Source: Vibrio sp. CDRSL-10 TSBA
GTDB taxonomy: Bacteria > Pseudomonadota > Gammaproteobacteria > Enterobacterales > Vibrionaceae
Assembly: GCA_039696685.1 (NCBI GenBank)
Contig: CP155566.1
Coordinates: 1,240,001 to 1,304,000 of the forward strand
Length of the DNA stretch: 64,000 nucleotides
Direction: 5' to 3'
Shown here one piece after another: positions 23,629 to 33,908 of the stretch; the first letter of the stretch is position 1; every line of letters starts with the position of its first letter. Made by a program: the position numbers and the translations under genes. The notes beneath the pieces were generated by a model, which did not search any database, was not told where the DNA came from, and saw nothing but the letters and a program-made list of their open reading frames with translations.

Positions 23629-25272
23629 TTATGCCAGAATTTGTTGCGTTAAACGCTCAATTCTGCCCATCAGAAGTGGTGCCAGAGTTGCAATTTCTCT
23701 TTGCTCTTCCAGGACCGAGTGTAGAATTTCGTTTGTTGTCAGTGGATTAGCAAGCACGACACGAAAAACGATGGTATCAAGCTTATCCCAACAAATCGGA
23801 TTCAAACGGGTACGTGAAACGAAGGACTTACCGGTTTCACGTTGTTTTTTCTGAATAAACTTGGTCAGTTCATTCAGGAGTTCATTTAATTGCGCACGTT
23901 GCGAGCGGTCTGCTTTGTGCATCGCTGCCTTAACCTGCGGCGGCAGGTAGCGGTAGGTCAACAGGCATAACTCAGGTTGTGAGACCAGCTCAAAATCGGC
24001 TTGTGCACTAATCAAATCAGCAAAATAGCGGGCTTTGGCTATGCTCTGGTCAATCAGCAGTTCATAACCGGCACGGCTGATGATATGCATACTGGCATAC
24101 ACCAGCATCGCGATGCCAGAGCGCGAACCTTCCAGGGTGTGGCTGCCGAGATCTTTGGAGCCTTTACGCAAAATATACTGCGCGTGGTGTTCAATTGAGT
24201 TCATCGCGTGCGGATCTTTAAACAGCACCATACCGGCTCCCATCGGGATATAAAGCTGCTTATGGGCATCAATGGTCACTGAGTCAGCCAGTTCAATGCC
24301 ATCCAGCAGATGGCGGTAATTTCCTGACATCAGAGTGGCGCCACCCCAGGCCGCGTCCACGTGGAAATGGCACTGCTCCTGCTGACAAATGCGGGCAATC
24401 GCCTGCAGGGGATCGATATTTCCGGTTTCAGTGGTGCCGGCGACGCCGATAACGGCAAACGGTTTGATGTTGCGCGCTTTTAGCTCGGTGATTTTAGCCT
24501 GCAGATCATCCGGGCAGATCCGGTTGTGCTCATCGGTACGGACAGACACCAGACCGTCCTGGCCAATCCCGAGTACATCTGCGGCTTTCTTGAGTGAATA
24601 GTGACCACGTTCAGACACCAGAATCGCCAGACCGTCATAGTTGTAATGACGCATCGCCTTAAACAGGCCTTCTTTTTCAACGCCCTGGAAATCACCATCG
24701 GCTTTGAGTGCGCTGTTACGGGCTACCCATAACGCGGTAATGTTGGCAATCGTTCCCCCGGAGCAAAATGCGCCGAGTGAGTGCTCAGCACTGTGCATCC
24801 ACTGTTGATAGAAGCTGTCATCGTTACCGTAGATCAGGCGGTGCAGCATGCCCAACACTTGCCGCTCCAATGGCGTAAAGGCTTTGGAGGTTTCGATTTT
24901 TACCAGATTCTGGTTAAGGGCAATCATGATCTTGGACAGCGGCATCATAAAGTAAGGCAGTGCCGAGGTCATATGACCGATAAAGCTGGGTGATGCGGTG
25001 TGTACTGACTGTGCCACCAGGGTATCGAGCAGATGCTGGGTATGGTCTGAGACAAAGACAGGTTCATCAGGAATGCGCGGATCACAGAAATCTTTTTCGA
25101 TCTGCTTGAGCGGCTTTTCGTCGGCCACTATGTGTTCACGCAAAAACTGATTCAGATTGCGGGAGAGCTCTTCTTCGATGCGGGTCAGTGTTGAGTCCGG
25201 CCCTTCTGGCACCGTAAATATGCGAAGCAAAGATTCAAAGTTCGCATTTGCGGTTTTGTGTTCAGATACCAT
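23629..25272 (-). CDS. panP: PLP-dependent aspartate 1-decarboxylase PanP
   Basis: 547-residue group II PLP decarboxylase. The Schiff-base Lys is in TIDAHKQLYIPMGAGM (about residue 350); HVDAAWGGA carries the PLP-contacting Asp, and CSGGTIANITALW binds cofactor phosphate. Length and N-terminal region fit PanP, which makes beta-alanine for pantothenate in organisms without PanD, rather than glutamate decarboxylase. That choice rests on recalled family features. It stands alone. Confidence 0.8.
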   Translation of the reverse strand: MVSEHKTANANFESLLRIFTVPEGPDSTLTRIEEELSRNLNQFLREHIVADEKPLKQIEKDFCDPRIPDEPVFVSDHTQHLLDTLVAQSVHTASPSFIGHMTSALPYFMMPLSKIMIALNQNLVKIETSKAFTPLERQVLGMLHRLIYGNDDSFYQQWMHSAEHSLGAFCSGGTIANITALWVARNSALKADGDFQGVEKEGLFKAMRHYNYDGLAILVSERGHYSLKKAADVLGIGQDGLVSVRTDEHNRICPDDLQAKITELKARNIKPFAVIGVAGTTETGNIDPLQAIARICQQEQCHFHVDAAWGGATLMSGNYRHLLDGIELADSVTIDAHKQLYIPMGAGMVLFKDPHAMNSIEHHAQYILRKGSKDLGSHTLEGSRSGIAMLVYASMHIISRAGYELLIDQSIAKARYFADLISAQADFELVSQPELCLLTYRYLPPQVKAAMHKADRSQRAQLNELLNELTKFIQKKQRETGKSFVSRTRLNPICWDKLDTIVFRVVLANPLTTNEILHSVLEEQREIATLAPLLMGRIERLTQQILA

Positions 25273-25412
25273 ACAGCGTCGTTTTAAGTTTCATCTTCCG
25301 ATTTTAAGCGCACAATCTAAACGAAAACGGGACGCTTGTCCCGTGTTTATTCGGTTGGTGACTGTGCCCGGATGCCCGTCATGATAGCCATGCGGGATAA
25401 GTTACAGTTAAA

Positions 25413-25926
25413 TTAGTGACAGGTGATCTGCTCAGTTTTGGCTATCGCCTGATTGTATTTGTCGAGCGCAGATTCAATCTGTTTCGGATGGCTGAGTAAA
25501 TCGGCAAAAGCAGAACGCAGCTCGTAGTTCTTGGCATGTGGTTCTGCCTGGCGATCATCGAAGGTCGTTTTCGCGATTTGACCCAGTTCATCACTGCGCG
25601 AAGCGAGGACTTTGACATCCTGCTGCTCTAGCTGCAGCCAGGCTTCGACCGGTTGTCCGGTGGCAACTTTGGACGGATCGTGCTTGAGGTAGTAGTGAAC
25701 AGCGGCGCGATTGAGCTCAAAATGGTGTTGGCGGCCTTGCAGGAACCATTGGCTGACTTCCGCTAAATCTGGATACTTTTGTGTTGTCATCTCAGCCAGG
25801 TCGGTGTACCAGGCCAGGGATGCATCAATGTAAGCGTCATACTTTTGCGCAAAGCACTGATTGTCCGCTGCTGCGGCGCTCATCGAAACCGGCTGATAAC
25901 AGCAGAGTGACAAGAAAGCGTTTCAT
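25413..25926 (-). CDS. Hypothetical periplasmic protein, frameshifted in signal peptide
   Basis: Unrecognised, about 170 residues. Removing one A of GAAAC at 25886-25890 joins MKRFLVTLLLSAG to SMSAAAADNQCF, restoring a normal signal peptide from the ATG at 25926. Without it, a TTG start would give an export-less protein. The mature part is predicted largely helical, with single Cys near each end (NQCFAQKY and TEQITCH) that may form a disulfide. Operon context gives no function. Confidence 0.7.
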
Positions 25927-26085
25927 AAAAGTTCCTTTCCGACTTGTATCGACTTCCCTTTAGCTTAGGGAGTTATAGGTTTACGTCCAGTTTGGGTTGC
26001 TCATTTCACCGTAGACTGGTGCTATGCAGCTGGTCTATTGTAAAAGACACCCATTGTAAAAGATAAGTAACACTATTCCTGCGAT

Positions 26086-26991
26086 CTAGCCTGCAAGTGA
26101 CACAAAGAAAAGCATCAATACCGGAACTAACACACTGAGTATAAAGCCGCTGACGATAGCGACCGGCACACATCGTACACCGCCGGTGGTCTGGATTAGC
26201 GGCAGGGTGAAGTCCATGGACGTGGCGCCTGCATAGCCGATAGTGGTGCAGGGTTTACGCCCAATCAGCATCGGGATCATCACCAGAGAAACCAGTTCAC
26301 GCATTAGCTCGACCAGGAATGAAGCGCCGCCATAGACCGGCCCAAATGCATCACCCATCAGAATGCCGGACAGCGAATACCAGCCAAAGCCTGACGCCAT
26401 TGCCAGCGCTTTATAAACCGGTATATCGAGTACCAATGCTGCCACTAAGCCACCCAGCCAGCTGGTGATAATCATGACGGCCGCAATTGTCATTCCGAGC
26501 TTGTTAATCAGGATTTGTCCCAGTGTCAGGCCGCAGTTGCGCAGCTGGATACCAATAAAAAACAGTAACAGCGACAAACACCACTCCATCGCATTGTCGA
26601 CCCAGGGTAAATTCAGATTCAGTACCACGCCCAATAACAGGCCTCCACCGACAACCACAATCAGTTTAAGAGATTCCAGCGCCATGCTTGAAAGGGGCAA
26701 CTGACTGTGGGAAGAGTCGGTCTGGAGGGGCATGAAGCGATCAATCAGCGGCAGGAAGAGCAAATTAGCCACCCCGAGAGCAACGAAAAAGACACTGACA
26801 AACTTAATGATCAGTTGCAGATTGTCCCCCAGGTTGTCCAGAGCCGCTAAGCTCAGTCCCATCAGAAACAGCATGATATAGACCAGGTTGGAGGTAACCT
26901 GATTGAGCTTATTGAGCCAGTTTTTATTGCGTACGCTAAACAGATAGCCCACGACCAGCGGGGCAAAGATAAACAGCATCCCTGAAAGCAT
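26086..26991 (-). CDS. lysO: Lysine exporter LysO
   Basis: 301-residue inner-membrane protein with about eight hydrophobic segments, of the LysO/YbjE family (DUF340), which exports L-lysine. Typical are the GFGWYSLSGILMGDAFGP and ELVSLVMIPMLIGR stretches and the GATSMDFTLPLI motif. It starts 20 bases after the HDOD gene ends on the same strand, so both are probably cotranscribed. Confidence 0.87.
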   Translation of the reverse strand: MLSGMLFIFAPLVVGYLFSVRNKNWLNKLNQVTSNLVYIMLFLMGLSLAALDNLGDNLQLIIKFVSVFFVALGVANLLFLPLIDRFMPLQTDSSHSQLPLSSMALESLKLIVVVGGGLLLGVVLNLNLPWVDNAMEWCLSLLLFFIGIQLRNCGLTLGQILINKLGMTIAAVMIITSWLGGLVAALVLDIPVYKALAMASGFGWYSLSGILMGDAFGPVYGGASFLVELMRELVSLVMIPMLIGRKPCTTIGYAGATSMDFTLPLIQTTGGVRCVPVAIVSGFILSVLVPVLMLFFVSLAG

Positions 26992-27011
26992 AAAATCCTC
27001 AAAAGTCGGGG

Positions 27012-27932
27012 TCAGAAACCGCTGGCGTTGATTACTGCACTGAGTTTGTCTTTAAAATCGAGTTCACTCAGATTGCTGAGTTCAAACAGTACTTCGGCAC
27101 CAGTCGCGTTGATCTCGACTTCATGCTCGTCATACGCATCGTCTTGCTTTCTGTACAGCAACAGATGGTGGGCGATTCGCGCCACATCGAGATAAGTGAC
27201 TTCTTGTTCATGCTCAATCAGCGACTGATTACAGGCCACTTCAAGGAAATCACGGTCGAATCCCCAATGTTTCAGCACTTGTTTACTGGTTTGAGAACAA
27301 CTGGATTGGAAAATCTGCAGCGCGATGTCCTGATCAAGATAGTTGCCGTTCTCCAAGTACAGATAGTACTCATTCACCAGGCAGAACAAGCCGATATCGG
27401 CCAGCAGGCCAACCAAGAGTGCTTTTTCCTGCTCAAGATAGGTGTAACGCCCCGGTTCAAGCGCTTTAAAACTTTGCACCACCATTACCATGGTTGCGCC
27501 CAATTCACGGGATACCGATGCGCTGTTCACCAGAATGGCATTGCATTCTTTGCTCAGATTGATGGAGTGCTTGAGCTGTTCTATCGCCTGAGCCGTGACA
27601 ATGTCACGTACCCGCATAATGCCAAGACGTGATACCGCAGTGAATAAATCGTTACAAGTGATATTGCGGCGATTGAAGACCACAGAGTTTGCCACCCTGA
27701 TAACAATAGCCGCCAGGCCAGGATCGTCGGTCAGACAATCGGCCACGTCAGATATACCGGTCGTTTCTAACGTACACAGTTTTTGAATTTTCACTACCAC
27801 CTCGGGAATCGGTGGTAAGGAGATCTTACCGGTGCTGATGGAATTTTTAACCATCTGCGCAAACTCACTTTCTAGCCCTTCAATGAGTTTGTGGCGGTTT
27901 TCCGGAAGCCAAAAAAAAGATAGATGATTCAT
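27012..27932 (-). CDS. HDOD-domain signalling protein
   Basis: 306 residues. The HDOD domain spans about 35-240 (LPPIPEVVVKIQKL, DPGLAAIVIRVANS, AVSRLGIMRVRDIV), a non-catalytic relative of HD phosphohydrolases found in signalling proteins. No other domain is recognisable. Its partner is unknown; it precedes lysO and diverges from tfoX. Confidence 0.85.
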   Translation of the reverse strand: MNHLSFFWLPENRHKLIEGLESEFAQMVKNSISTGKISLPPIPEVVVKIQKLCTLETTGISDVADCLTDDPGLAAIVIRVANSVVFNRRNITCNDLFTAVSRLGIMRVRDIVTAQAIEQLKHSINLSKECNAILVNSASVSRELGATMVMVVQSFKALEPGRYTYLEQEKALLVGLLADIGLFCLVNEYYLYLENGNYLDQDIALQIFQSSCSQTSKQVLKHWGFDRDFLEVACNQSLIEHEQEVTYLDVARIAHHLLLYRKQDDAYDEHEVEINATGAEVLFELSNLSELDFKDKLSAVINASGF

Positions 27933-28295
27933 TTTTAATTATTAATCGTTTTAGTGAGCCCCATTCTACAAAGTGGTGACAAATATACGCAACTCATATA
28001 AAGCACAAATTGTCCGTTTATGGGCATTTGGATGATCTGTTGTGCATTTTCCCCGGTAAGTTAACGCAAAAGTATGAGATACAACGCACTGTGATGCATA
28101 TCTCTTTTTTGTCAACTTGAGAATGAATTGCTGTGAATTTCGTACGGTATTATTTTTTGTAAGTTCATTATGATGAAGGAAAATATAAGCAAGCGTTCGA
28201 TAAAAGGACTTTGCACTTTAATCGGTTGGCTGGCCGAACCTATTTATTGCTGTCTGGTGACCTCTTTATTCACTCAATAAGAAGGTTTTACCACT
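27933..28295. other. Intergenic region between HDOD gene and tfoX
   Basis: 363 AT-rich bases. A TGTGATGCATATC stretch near 28090 is a weak CRP half-site. I looked for a c-di-GMP-I riboswitch, as known for tfoY, and found none, which favours TfoX over TfoY for the next gene. Confidence 0.5.
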
Positions 28296-28880
28296 ATGTG
28301 TACAAACAGATACATCACATTACTCAATCAATTTGGTCCGTCGGAGAAGCGTTCCATGTTCGGTGGTACAGGATTGTTCCGGCATAACGCCATGTTTGCA
28401 TTATTGGCACAAGGGCGGTTGTTTATTCGTGGCGGCTGTGTGTTGGATGATGAATTTGTGGCTTTAGGATGTGAAAAATTCCGTCATGTAAAGAAGCAGA
28501 CCACGGCAACCGTCAATTATTATGACGTGACGGATTTATGGATTGGTGAGCAGGCTTGTCTTGATGATTTAATCCGTCGTTCGATTGAGTATGCGGTGGC
28601 CTCGCGCTGTCGTCAGAATCTGGGCGAAGTGAAGCGTTTAAGAGATATGCCGAATATGCATTTCAGATTGGAACGCATGGTGAAAAAAGCGGGCATCAAG
28701 GACGTGGCCACATTCGTTGAACTGGGGGCGCCAAAGGTCTTTAACAGAGTCCGCGATATTTATGGCAATAATCTGGATGTCAGTCTGCTGTGGAAGTTTG
28801 CCGGCGCGATTGAAGGCGTGCACTGGGAATTATTGCAGGAGCCGCGCAAGCGCCAATTGCTCGACAGTTGTTTGCAGTAA
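28296..28880 (+). CDS. tfoX: Competence regulator TfoX/Sxy
   Basis: 194 residues with an N-terminal TfoX domain (about 8-100; SMFGGTGLFRHNAMF, KKQTTATVNYYDVT) and a C-terminal TfoX domain (about 110-190; KRLRDMPNMHFRLE, VWELL-like end). TfoX switches on natural transformation and T6SS genes with CRP in Vibrio. Neighbours on both sides match the tfoX locus of V. cholerae as I recall it. A long leader would allow TfoR small-RNA control (inference). Confidence 0.82.
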   Translation: MCTNRYITLLNQFGPSEKRSMFGGTGLFRHNAMFALLAQGRLFIRGGCVLDDEFVALGCEKFRHVKKQTTATVNYYDVTDLWIGEQACLDDLIRRSIEYAVASRCRQNLGEVKRLRDMPNMHFRLERMVKKAGIKDVATFVELGAPKVFNRVRDIYGNNLDVSLLWKFAGAIEGVHWELLQEPRKRQLLDSCLQ

Positions 28881-28893
28881 AAATAAGCCACAA

Positions 28894-28922
28894 TAAAAAA
28901 CCGAGGCGCGCCTCGGTTTTTT
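28894..28922. terminator. Bidirectional terminator after tfoX
   Basis: A perfect palindrome AACCGAGGCGCGCCTCGGTT is flanked by A and T runs, serving the convergent tfoX and outer-membrane protein genes. Confidence 0.92.
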
Positions 28923-28955
28923 GACGCCGTGATCCGGCCACGTGTTTATCGCTGT

Positions 28956-29504
28956 TTAGTATTTGAAACGAGCGGTAAACATCAGTTGGTCGCCGTACGC
29001 ATCGTTGAAGCGGGCTTCAGCGCCAAGAGAAAACAGCTCGGTTGAGTGGAAACGGCCGTAAACCGAACCGATCCAGTCATCGTTGTCATCAATAGAAACG
29101 TAACCGGCTTTACCACCCACTTCCAGTTGCGGACCCAGCCACTGGCGTACGCCAAGGTTGAGTTCCATACCTGTATCTGCGCTGCTGCGCGATTCATCAT
29201 CATGAATACGGAACAGCATCTCACCAGTGAAGTCAGCCCAGTTGTTGATTGGCGCGTGGAAGCCGAAACCAGCGGCTGCATCGTAGTCATCATCGAACTC
29301 AGAATCAACACGGCCGATGATGTGGGCATTTGGGTGGATAGAAGTGCTGATTGCCGCACCATAGGTAACCGGGCTCGCGCCGATGCGCGCTTCAACGTAG
29401 TCGTAGCTGAAGTTACTCATCACGGCCGGGCTGTTAGGATCGACCGCAGCCATTGAATGGGCTGAAGCAAGAAGAAGTGCTGATGCAATGATTGTTTTAC
29501 GCAT
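28956..29504 (-). CDS. Small outer-membrane beta-barrel protein
   Basis: 182 residues, signal peptide to about residue 20 (LLLASAHSMAA), then alternating amphipathic strands (WADFTGEMLFRIHD, LEVGGKAGYVS, SLGAEARFNDAY) and a C-terminal MFTARFKY, ending in an aromatic residue as barrels do. It looks like an 8-stranded OmpA/OmpW-size barrel. The family is not identified further. Confidence 0.7.
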   Translation of the reverse strand: MRKTIIASALLLASAHSMAAVDPNSPAVMSNFSYDYVEARIGASPVTYGAAISTSIHPNAHIIGRVDSEFDDDYDAAAGFGFHAPINNWADFTGEMLFRIHDDESRSSADTGMELNLGVRQWLGPQLEVGGKAGYVSIDDNDDWIGSVYGRFHSTELFSLGAEARFNDAYGDQLMFTARFKY

Positions 29505-29760
29505 AATCACGATAAACCTATCTCTTTATGATTAATTCCATGGTCAACGGTGAGGTCATATAACGCAATGCCTTGTAAGATAACCAAGCTCTAAAAGTGT
29601 CGACATCATAATTCACGGTGTTGCCGGGCTCTACCGGAAAATGTCATTGTTTTGTCGTTCAGGTAAAAAATAAGCAATTTAAATGCCAAATATATGAAAT
29701 TTTTGTGTTTATTATCTGATTCAACAACCCAACTTGCAGTTTATTGGTGAGGTTGGGAGC

Positions 29761-30258
29761 TTACTCTCCAAAAGTGGTGCGTTTTGCGGCCATGGCATTG
29801 AGTATCTTCTCGGCATCCAGAATTTGTACCCAGGCCATTAAGTCTTTTTCATGGTCGATGATATACTGGGTCAGTTGATCTTTGACCATCTGGCGCAGCT
29901 GGTCACCTTGCCAGGGTTTAGCAACATAGAAATCAAGGCTGGCGTGATTGACCGCCTCAACGGTATCTTCCAGTCCTGCCTGACCGGTCAGCAGTACCTT
30001 GCGGGTTGCGGCCGTATCCGGATTCTGGTTCATCTCGATCAAAAACTGAATCCCGGTTTGCTCGGGCATAATGTGATCACACAGAATCAGTGCCAGATGA
30101 ATATCCTGCTGACGATAATCGTCAATAACCTGTCTTGCTTCACTGACCGACTCGGCAGCCTCCAGTACAAAATCCTGCTCGAAACAGTCAAGATCCTGTA
30201 CCACGCTATCCAGCACTTCTCTTTCATCATCAACACATAAAATCATGTATTTATTCAT
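29761..30258 (-). CDS. Single-domain response regulator
   Basis: 165 residues. REC domain from 1 to about 125 with the acidic pair in CVDDERE, phosphoacceptor Asp in LILCDHIMPEQTG, conserved Thr in VLLTGQAG and Lys in YVAKPWQGDQL; then a helical tail of about 40 residues with no output domain. It lies about 120 bases downstream of the hybrid sensor kinase on the same strand and is its likely partner. Confidence 0.88.
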   Translation of the reverse strand: MNKYMILCVDDEREVLDSVVQDLDCFEQDFVLEAAESVSEARQVIDDYRQQDIHLALILCDHIMPEQTGIQFLIEMNQNPDTAATRKVLLTGQAGLEDTVEAVNHASLDFYVAKPWQGDQLRQMVKDQLTQYIIDHEKDLMAWVQILDAEKILNAMAAKRTTFGE

Positions 30259-30379
30259 GTTGTTCTCCTTAATCCTGATGCGTGGTCAGCGTGACGGTAT
30301 GTTGCTGAAGTATTTACTGAGTCACAGCGTTAGCTGCAAACTCGACGTATACCAAAAAATCACAAGGGCACCGTTAAAA

Positions 30380-32330
30380 TTATAACGGCAGCCATAGGCT
30401 CATTGAGGTATAGGCGTTGATCTCACTGTCGACCTCAATCCAGCCTTGGTGCTGCAAAGCGATTTGCTGACAGACGGATAAACCGATTCCCAGTCCAAAA
30501 TTGCCTTCGCGTTTGGTGGTGAAATTGAGCGCAAAAATTTTGTCCCGTAATTGCGGTGGGATGCCGCAGCCATTATCGGTAATGCTGATCACCACGTAGG
30601 TTTTGTCCTCTTTAACGGCCAGCCGGGTGCGTATGTGAAGTGTGCCGCGCTCCGGCAGGGCGTCAATCGCATTGGCGATAAGATTAGTCCAGATCTGTTG
30701 CAAGGCAATCGGCTGACAGCGCACAAGGGGCAGCTCGGCGTATTCTTTCTCTACCCGGTGCATTTTGAGCCGGTTTTCAAAGATCACCAGGGTATCTTCC
30801 AGTCCTTCATGAATATCGACCAGATGAAAGGTTTCATCGTCCGGGCGGGCATAACCCTTGAGGCTTTTGACCATATCGGCAATCCGTTGCGAACAGACGG
30901 TAATTGAGCGTAAATTACTTCCGGCGAGGTGGTAACTTTCCAGTTCGCTCACCAATTGCAAGGCCTGCTCTGCATCCTGCTGCGCGATAGTGAGTATGGC
31001 CTGGTCTTCATCCAGCCCGAGAGTGACCAGTTTTTTCGCCAGTAACCTGTGTTGGATCTGCGCCTCCAGAGCCTGCGCTTTCGCGCGTACCTGAGCCGTT
31101 GAGAGCGGGTTGACCCGCAGCGCCTGGCGCAATAGTTGTGCGCCGTGATGGTCGATGGGCAGATGACTGGCGTGTTCAACAATCGATTCAATGTTGCGGG
31201 CCAGCGTTTCTGCGCCGCGCAGTATAGCAGCGACGGGGTTGTTCAGCTCATGGGCGACGCCGGCCACCAGTTGGCCCAGCATGGCCATTTTTTCCCGCTC
31301 TATCAATTGCTGATGGGCACTTTCCAGCGACTCCAGCGTTTTTTGCAGCGTGATTTTAGTGGTGATACTGCGCTGCAGCCGGCGGTTAAAATGGCGTAAC
31401 AGTAAATTGGTGAACAACGGCAGCAGGCGAGTGTCGGAGTGCATTACTTTAGCAAATACGCTTCTGTCGAGTTTGATCACTTCGGTCTGCGTCAGCGTGA
31501 TGGCGGTTGAAAACGAGGGTTCACCAGTGACAAAAGACATGCCGCCGACAATATTGCCTTTCGGATGTCGCACCACTTCTCGTTGCTGGCCCTGGTCATC
31601 TTTTTTGTACAGGGCGACTTCGCCCGAGGTAATGAACCATAAAAACCGGTTTTCGGTGCCTTCTTCCGTCAGCAGGTGTTGCGCCGAGTAGGTTTCGGCA
31701 GGCTCGAGTCTCATCATTGTGTTCAAAAAACTGGTACAAGGCGCCAATCACCTGCTCGGCCAGTTCCGTGTCTGACATCTGATGATAGTCACTGATGAAG
31801 CCCTCGCGGTAACTGCGCATCTTATTGTCGATATGAGCACGCAGAATACGCGATTGGTCGAGAACACTGCTGTAACTGAGCACGTTCTCGCTATCATGGG
31901 TAAGTAGATAGGTGGTGAGCTCCTGTTGCACGGTTTTGCGCAGCAGGTTATCCGCCAGCGGCTCGGTCAGACAATAGTCGAGTCGGCCTTCATTGACGGC
32001 ATTCACAATTGCCTGAATATCCTGGCCACTGCTGATGAGTATTTTGCGGGCGTTACGGGTGTGCGGCATCTTATCCAGCTGGATAAGAAAGTCGGCGCCG
32101 TCCACGGCAGAATGATGACTGGCCAGCACCAGAGCCACGACCTGATTGTGTTGCTCCACTTGTTCGAGGATATGATGAGCTTGCTGCAAAGAATCGGCGC
32201 TCAGTACATCAAACCGGCTGGCAAACACACTCAGCTCGTTACGCCAGTGTTGCACGCTGAGCGGATTGTTGTCTAAACAGAGCAGGGCATATCGGTTCAC
32301 AAGACTCTCGCACGGGCTATCACTATCCAT
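30380..32330 (-). CDS. REC-cNMP-histidine kinase fusion, frameshifted
   Basis: Repaired length 649 residues. Order: REC-like domain (about 15-140), linker helices, cyclic-nucleotide-binding fold (TEEGTENRFLWFITSGEVAL to FAKVM), HisKA with phospho-His in AGVAHELNNPVAAIL, and HATPase_c (NLIANAIDALP, ITDNGCGIPP, FGLGIGLSVCQQIA). The REC phosphoacceptor is lost: VALVLASHHSAVDG has Ser/Ala where Asp is expected. The two frames join when one base of GTTTC at 31692-31696 is removed (TRACRTYSAQHLL). The downstream intact REC protein is the obvious target. Confidence 0.83.
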
Positions 32331-32517
32331 GACTTTATCAGGCTTTAGCCACTAAATTTGCGAGTCCGGTTAGAAGTCAACAAATCCTGACACAAAGGTA
32401 ACCAATTCCCTGATTTACTTCATACTTTGCTTACTCGTTTCTGACAGGCGGCTGTTACTGTTTCGTCCTTTGGGTATCTACGGTAGACTGAGCCAAACAA
32501 TAAGGAATCCCTGACAC

Positions 32518-33786
32518 ATGAATACAATAAAACGCATTGGCGCAGTGGGTGGCGCGGTTGTCCTGGTGCTGTGCTGGCCTCTGGCTGTCGGCCAGATTGG
32601 ACAAAATGTCATCACCGATGGTATCGCTCATTTCAGCAACGAACAGGTCACGGCTGAACTGGTCAGTTATGATCGCGGCTACCTTTCTTCTCATGTTGAA
32701 ACCCGCTACACCATTCTTGATCCTCAGCTCAAAGCGCAACTGGCCGAACAGGGGATTCCGGCCCAATTTTTACTGAACAGTGAAATCTCCCATGGCCTGA
32801 TAAGTTTAACGGCGGTGTCGGATTTTCCTGAGTATCCCGAGTTACCGCTTACCATCACCAGCACGACCAGCTTAAACGGCAATACCCGTTTTAAAGTGGA
32901 GAGCGACAACTGGCACTACCAGAATCAGGGTGAAACGCCGTTCACTATTTCTCTGACTCCGGCGGTGCTGGAGGGCAGTGCGACCCGCTTGGGTGAGCTG
33001 ACTTATTCACTCTCTGTGCCATCGATTGATATGGACTTTACCAATGGTGAAAAAGCCCAGCTCAGCCATCTGCGTATTGACGGGCAGGGCAAGCAAGTCA
33101 AAGGTTTCTGGATCGGTAAACAGAGCCTGACTCTGGATGCGCTGACCACCCAAGATATTGATGGCTCGACGCCATTTAGTGCGGACAAAGCCAGTTACCA
33201 GTTCACGTCAACGCTCGATGAGGCTACTCAGCGTTTCAGCAGCCAGCATGTGGTGAATATCGGTCAGTTGGTCAATCAGGACAACACCCTGCGCGATGTG
33301 CAGTTTGATTTTACTCTGGCGGATGTTGACAGTGATTCGTTCGAGCAACTGTCGAATATTTACCAAAGCTATCCTGAAATGACCCATGAAGCGATGGGGC
33401 AGGCGATGCCGTATCTGGATACGTTATTTTCTAAAGGCTTTAGTCTGACGATGGACAAGCTGTCTGCTTCTTTGGGCGAAGGTGAGTTTAATTCCAGCTG
33501 GAGTTTGTCGATTCCTGAAGGGACGGACAATGTGATGCAGGATCCCGGTATTGTGCTGTCGGCGCTCACCGGTCATCTGGAATCGTCCGTTTCTAATCAA
33601 CTTGCGGCGGCATATCCGATGATACAGCAAGGCGCAGATGAGTTGGTTGTGATGGAAATGGCGACTCAGGATGATAAAGGTTATCAGTTAAAAGCGGATG
33701 TGAAAGACGGTAATCTGCAATTTGCCAACGGCACGAAAGTCCCGCTGGTGGCATTATTTATGACTTTGATGATGCAACAAGGTTAG
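32518..33786 (+). CDS. DUF945 (YdgA-like) family protein
   Basis: 422 residues with an N-terminal hydrophobic segment ([18 protein letters not shown]) as signal anchor and a long periplasmic part. [16 protein letters not shown] near residue 48 is characteristic of the DUF945/YdgA family. Function unknown. A palindromic stem separates it from serC. Confidence 0.8.
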   Translation: MNTIKRIGAVGGAVVLVLCWPLAVGQIGQNVITDGIAHFSNEQVTAELVSYDRGYLSSHVETRYTILDPQLKAQLAEQGIPAQFLLNSEISHGLISLTAVSDFPEYPELPLTITSTTSLNGNTRFKVESDNWHYQNQGETPFTISLTPAVLEGSATRLGELTYSLSVPSIDMDFTNGEKAQLSHLRIDGQGKQVKGFWIGKQSLTLDALTTQDIDGSTPFSADKASYQFTSTLDEATQRFSSQHVVNIGQLVNQDNTLRDVQFDFTLADVDSDSFEQLSNIYQSYPEMTHEAMGQAMPYLDTLFSKGFSLTMDKLSASLGEGEFNSSWSLSIPEGTDNVMQDPGIVLSALTGHLESSVSNQLAAAYPMIQQGADELVVMEMATQDDKGYQLKADVKDGNLQFANGTKVPLVALFMTLMMQQG

Positions 33787-33814
33787 TAGCGAAAAGAATT
33801 TCGTGCTTATTGAA

Positions 33815-33840
33815 GAAAAGAGGTCTTAAGACCTCTTTTC
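33815..33840. terminator. Perfect palindromic stem between DUF945 gene and serC
   Basis: GAAAAGAGGTCTT and its exact complement AAGACCTCTTTTC form a 13-bp perfect stem ending in T-rich sequence, a likely terminator of the DUF945 gene. Confidence 0.75.
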
Positions 33841-33908
33841 TCACTTTTTATCCGGCTAAAAAAGTGGTATTAATCACACTAATTTTCGATAGCAGGAGCA
33901 AAGAACAC

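Noticed and set aside
27933..28295. c-di-GMP riboswitch upstream of the tfoX-family gene
   Set aside because: I searched for GACGCAAAG and the GAAA-loop stem and found neither; only the levansucrase leader has them.
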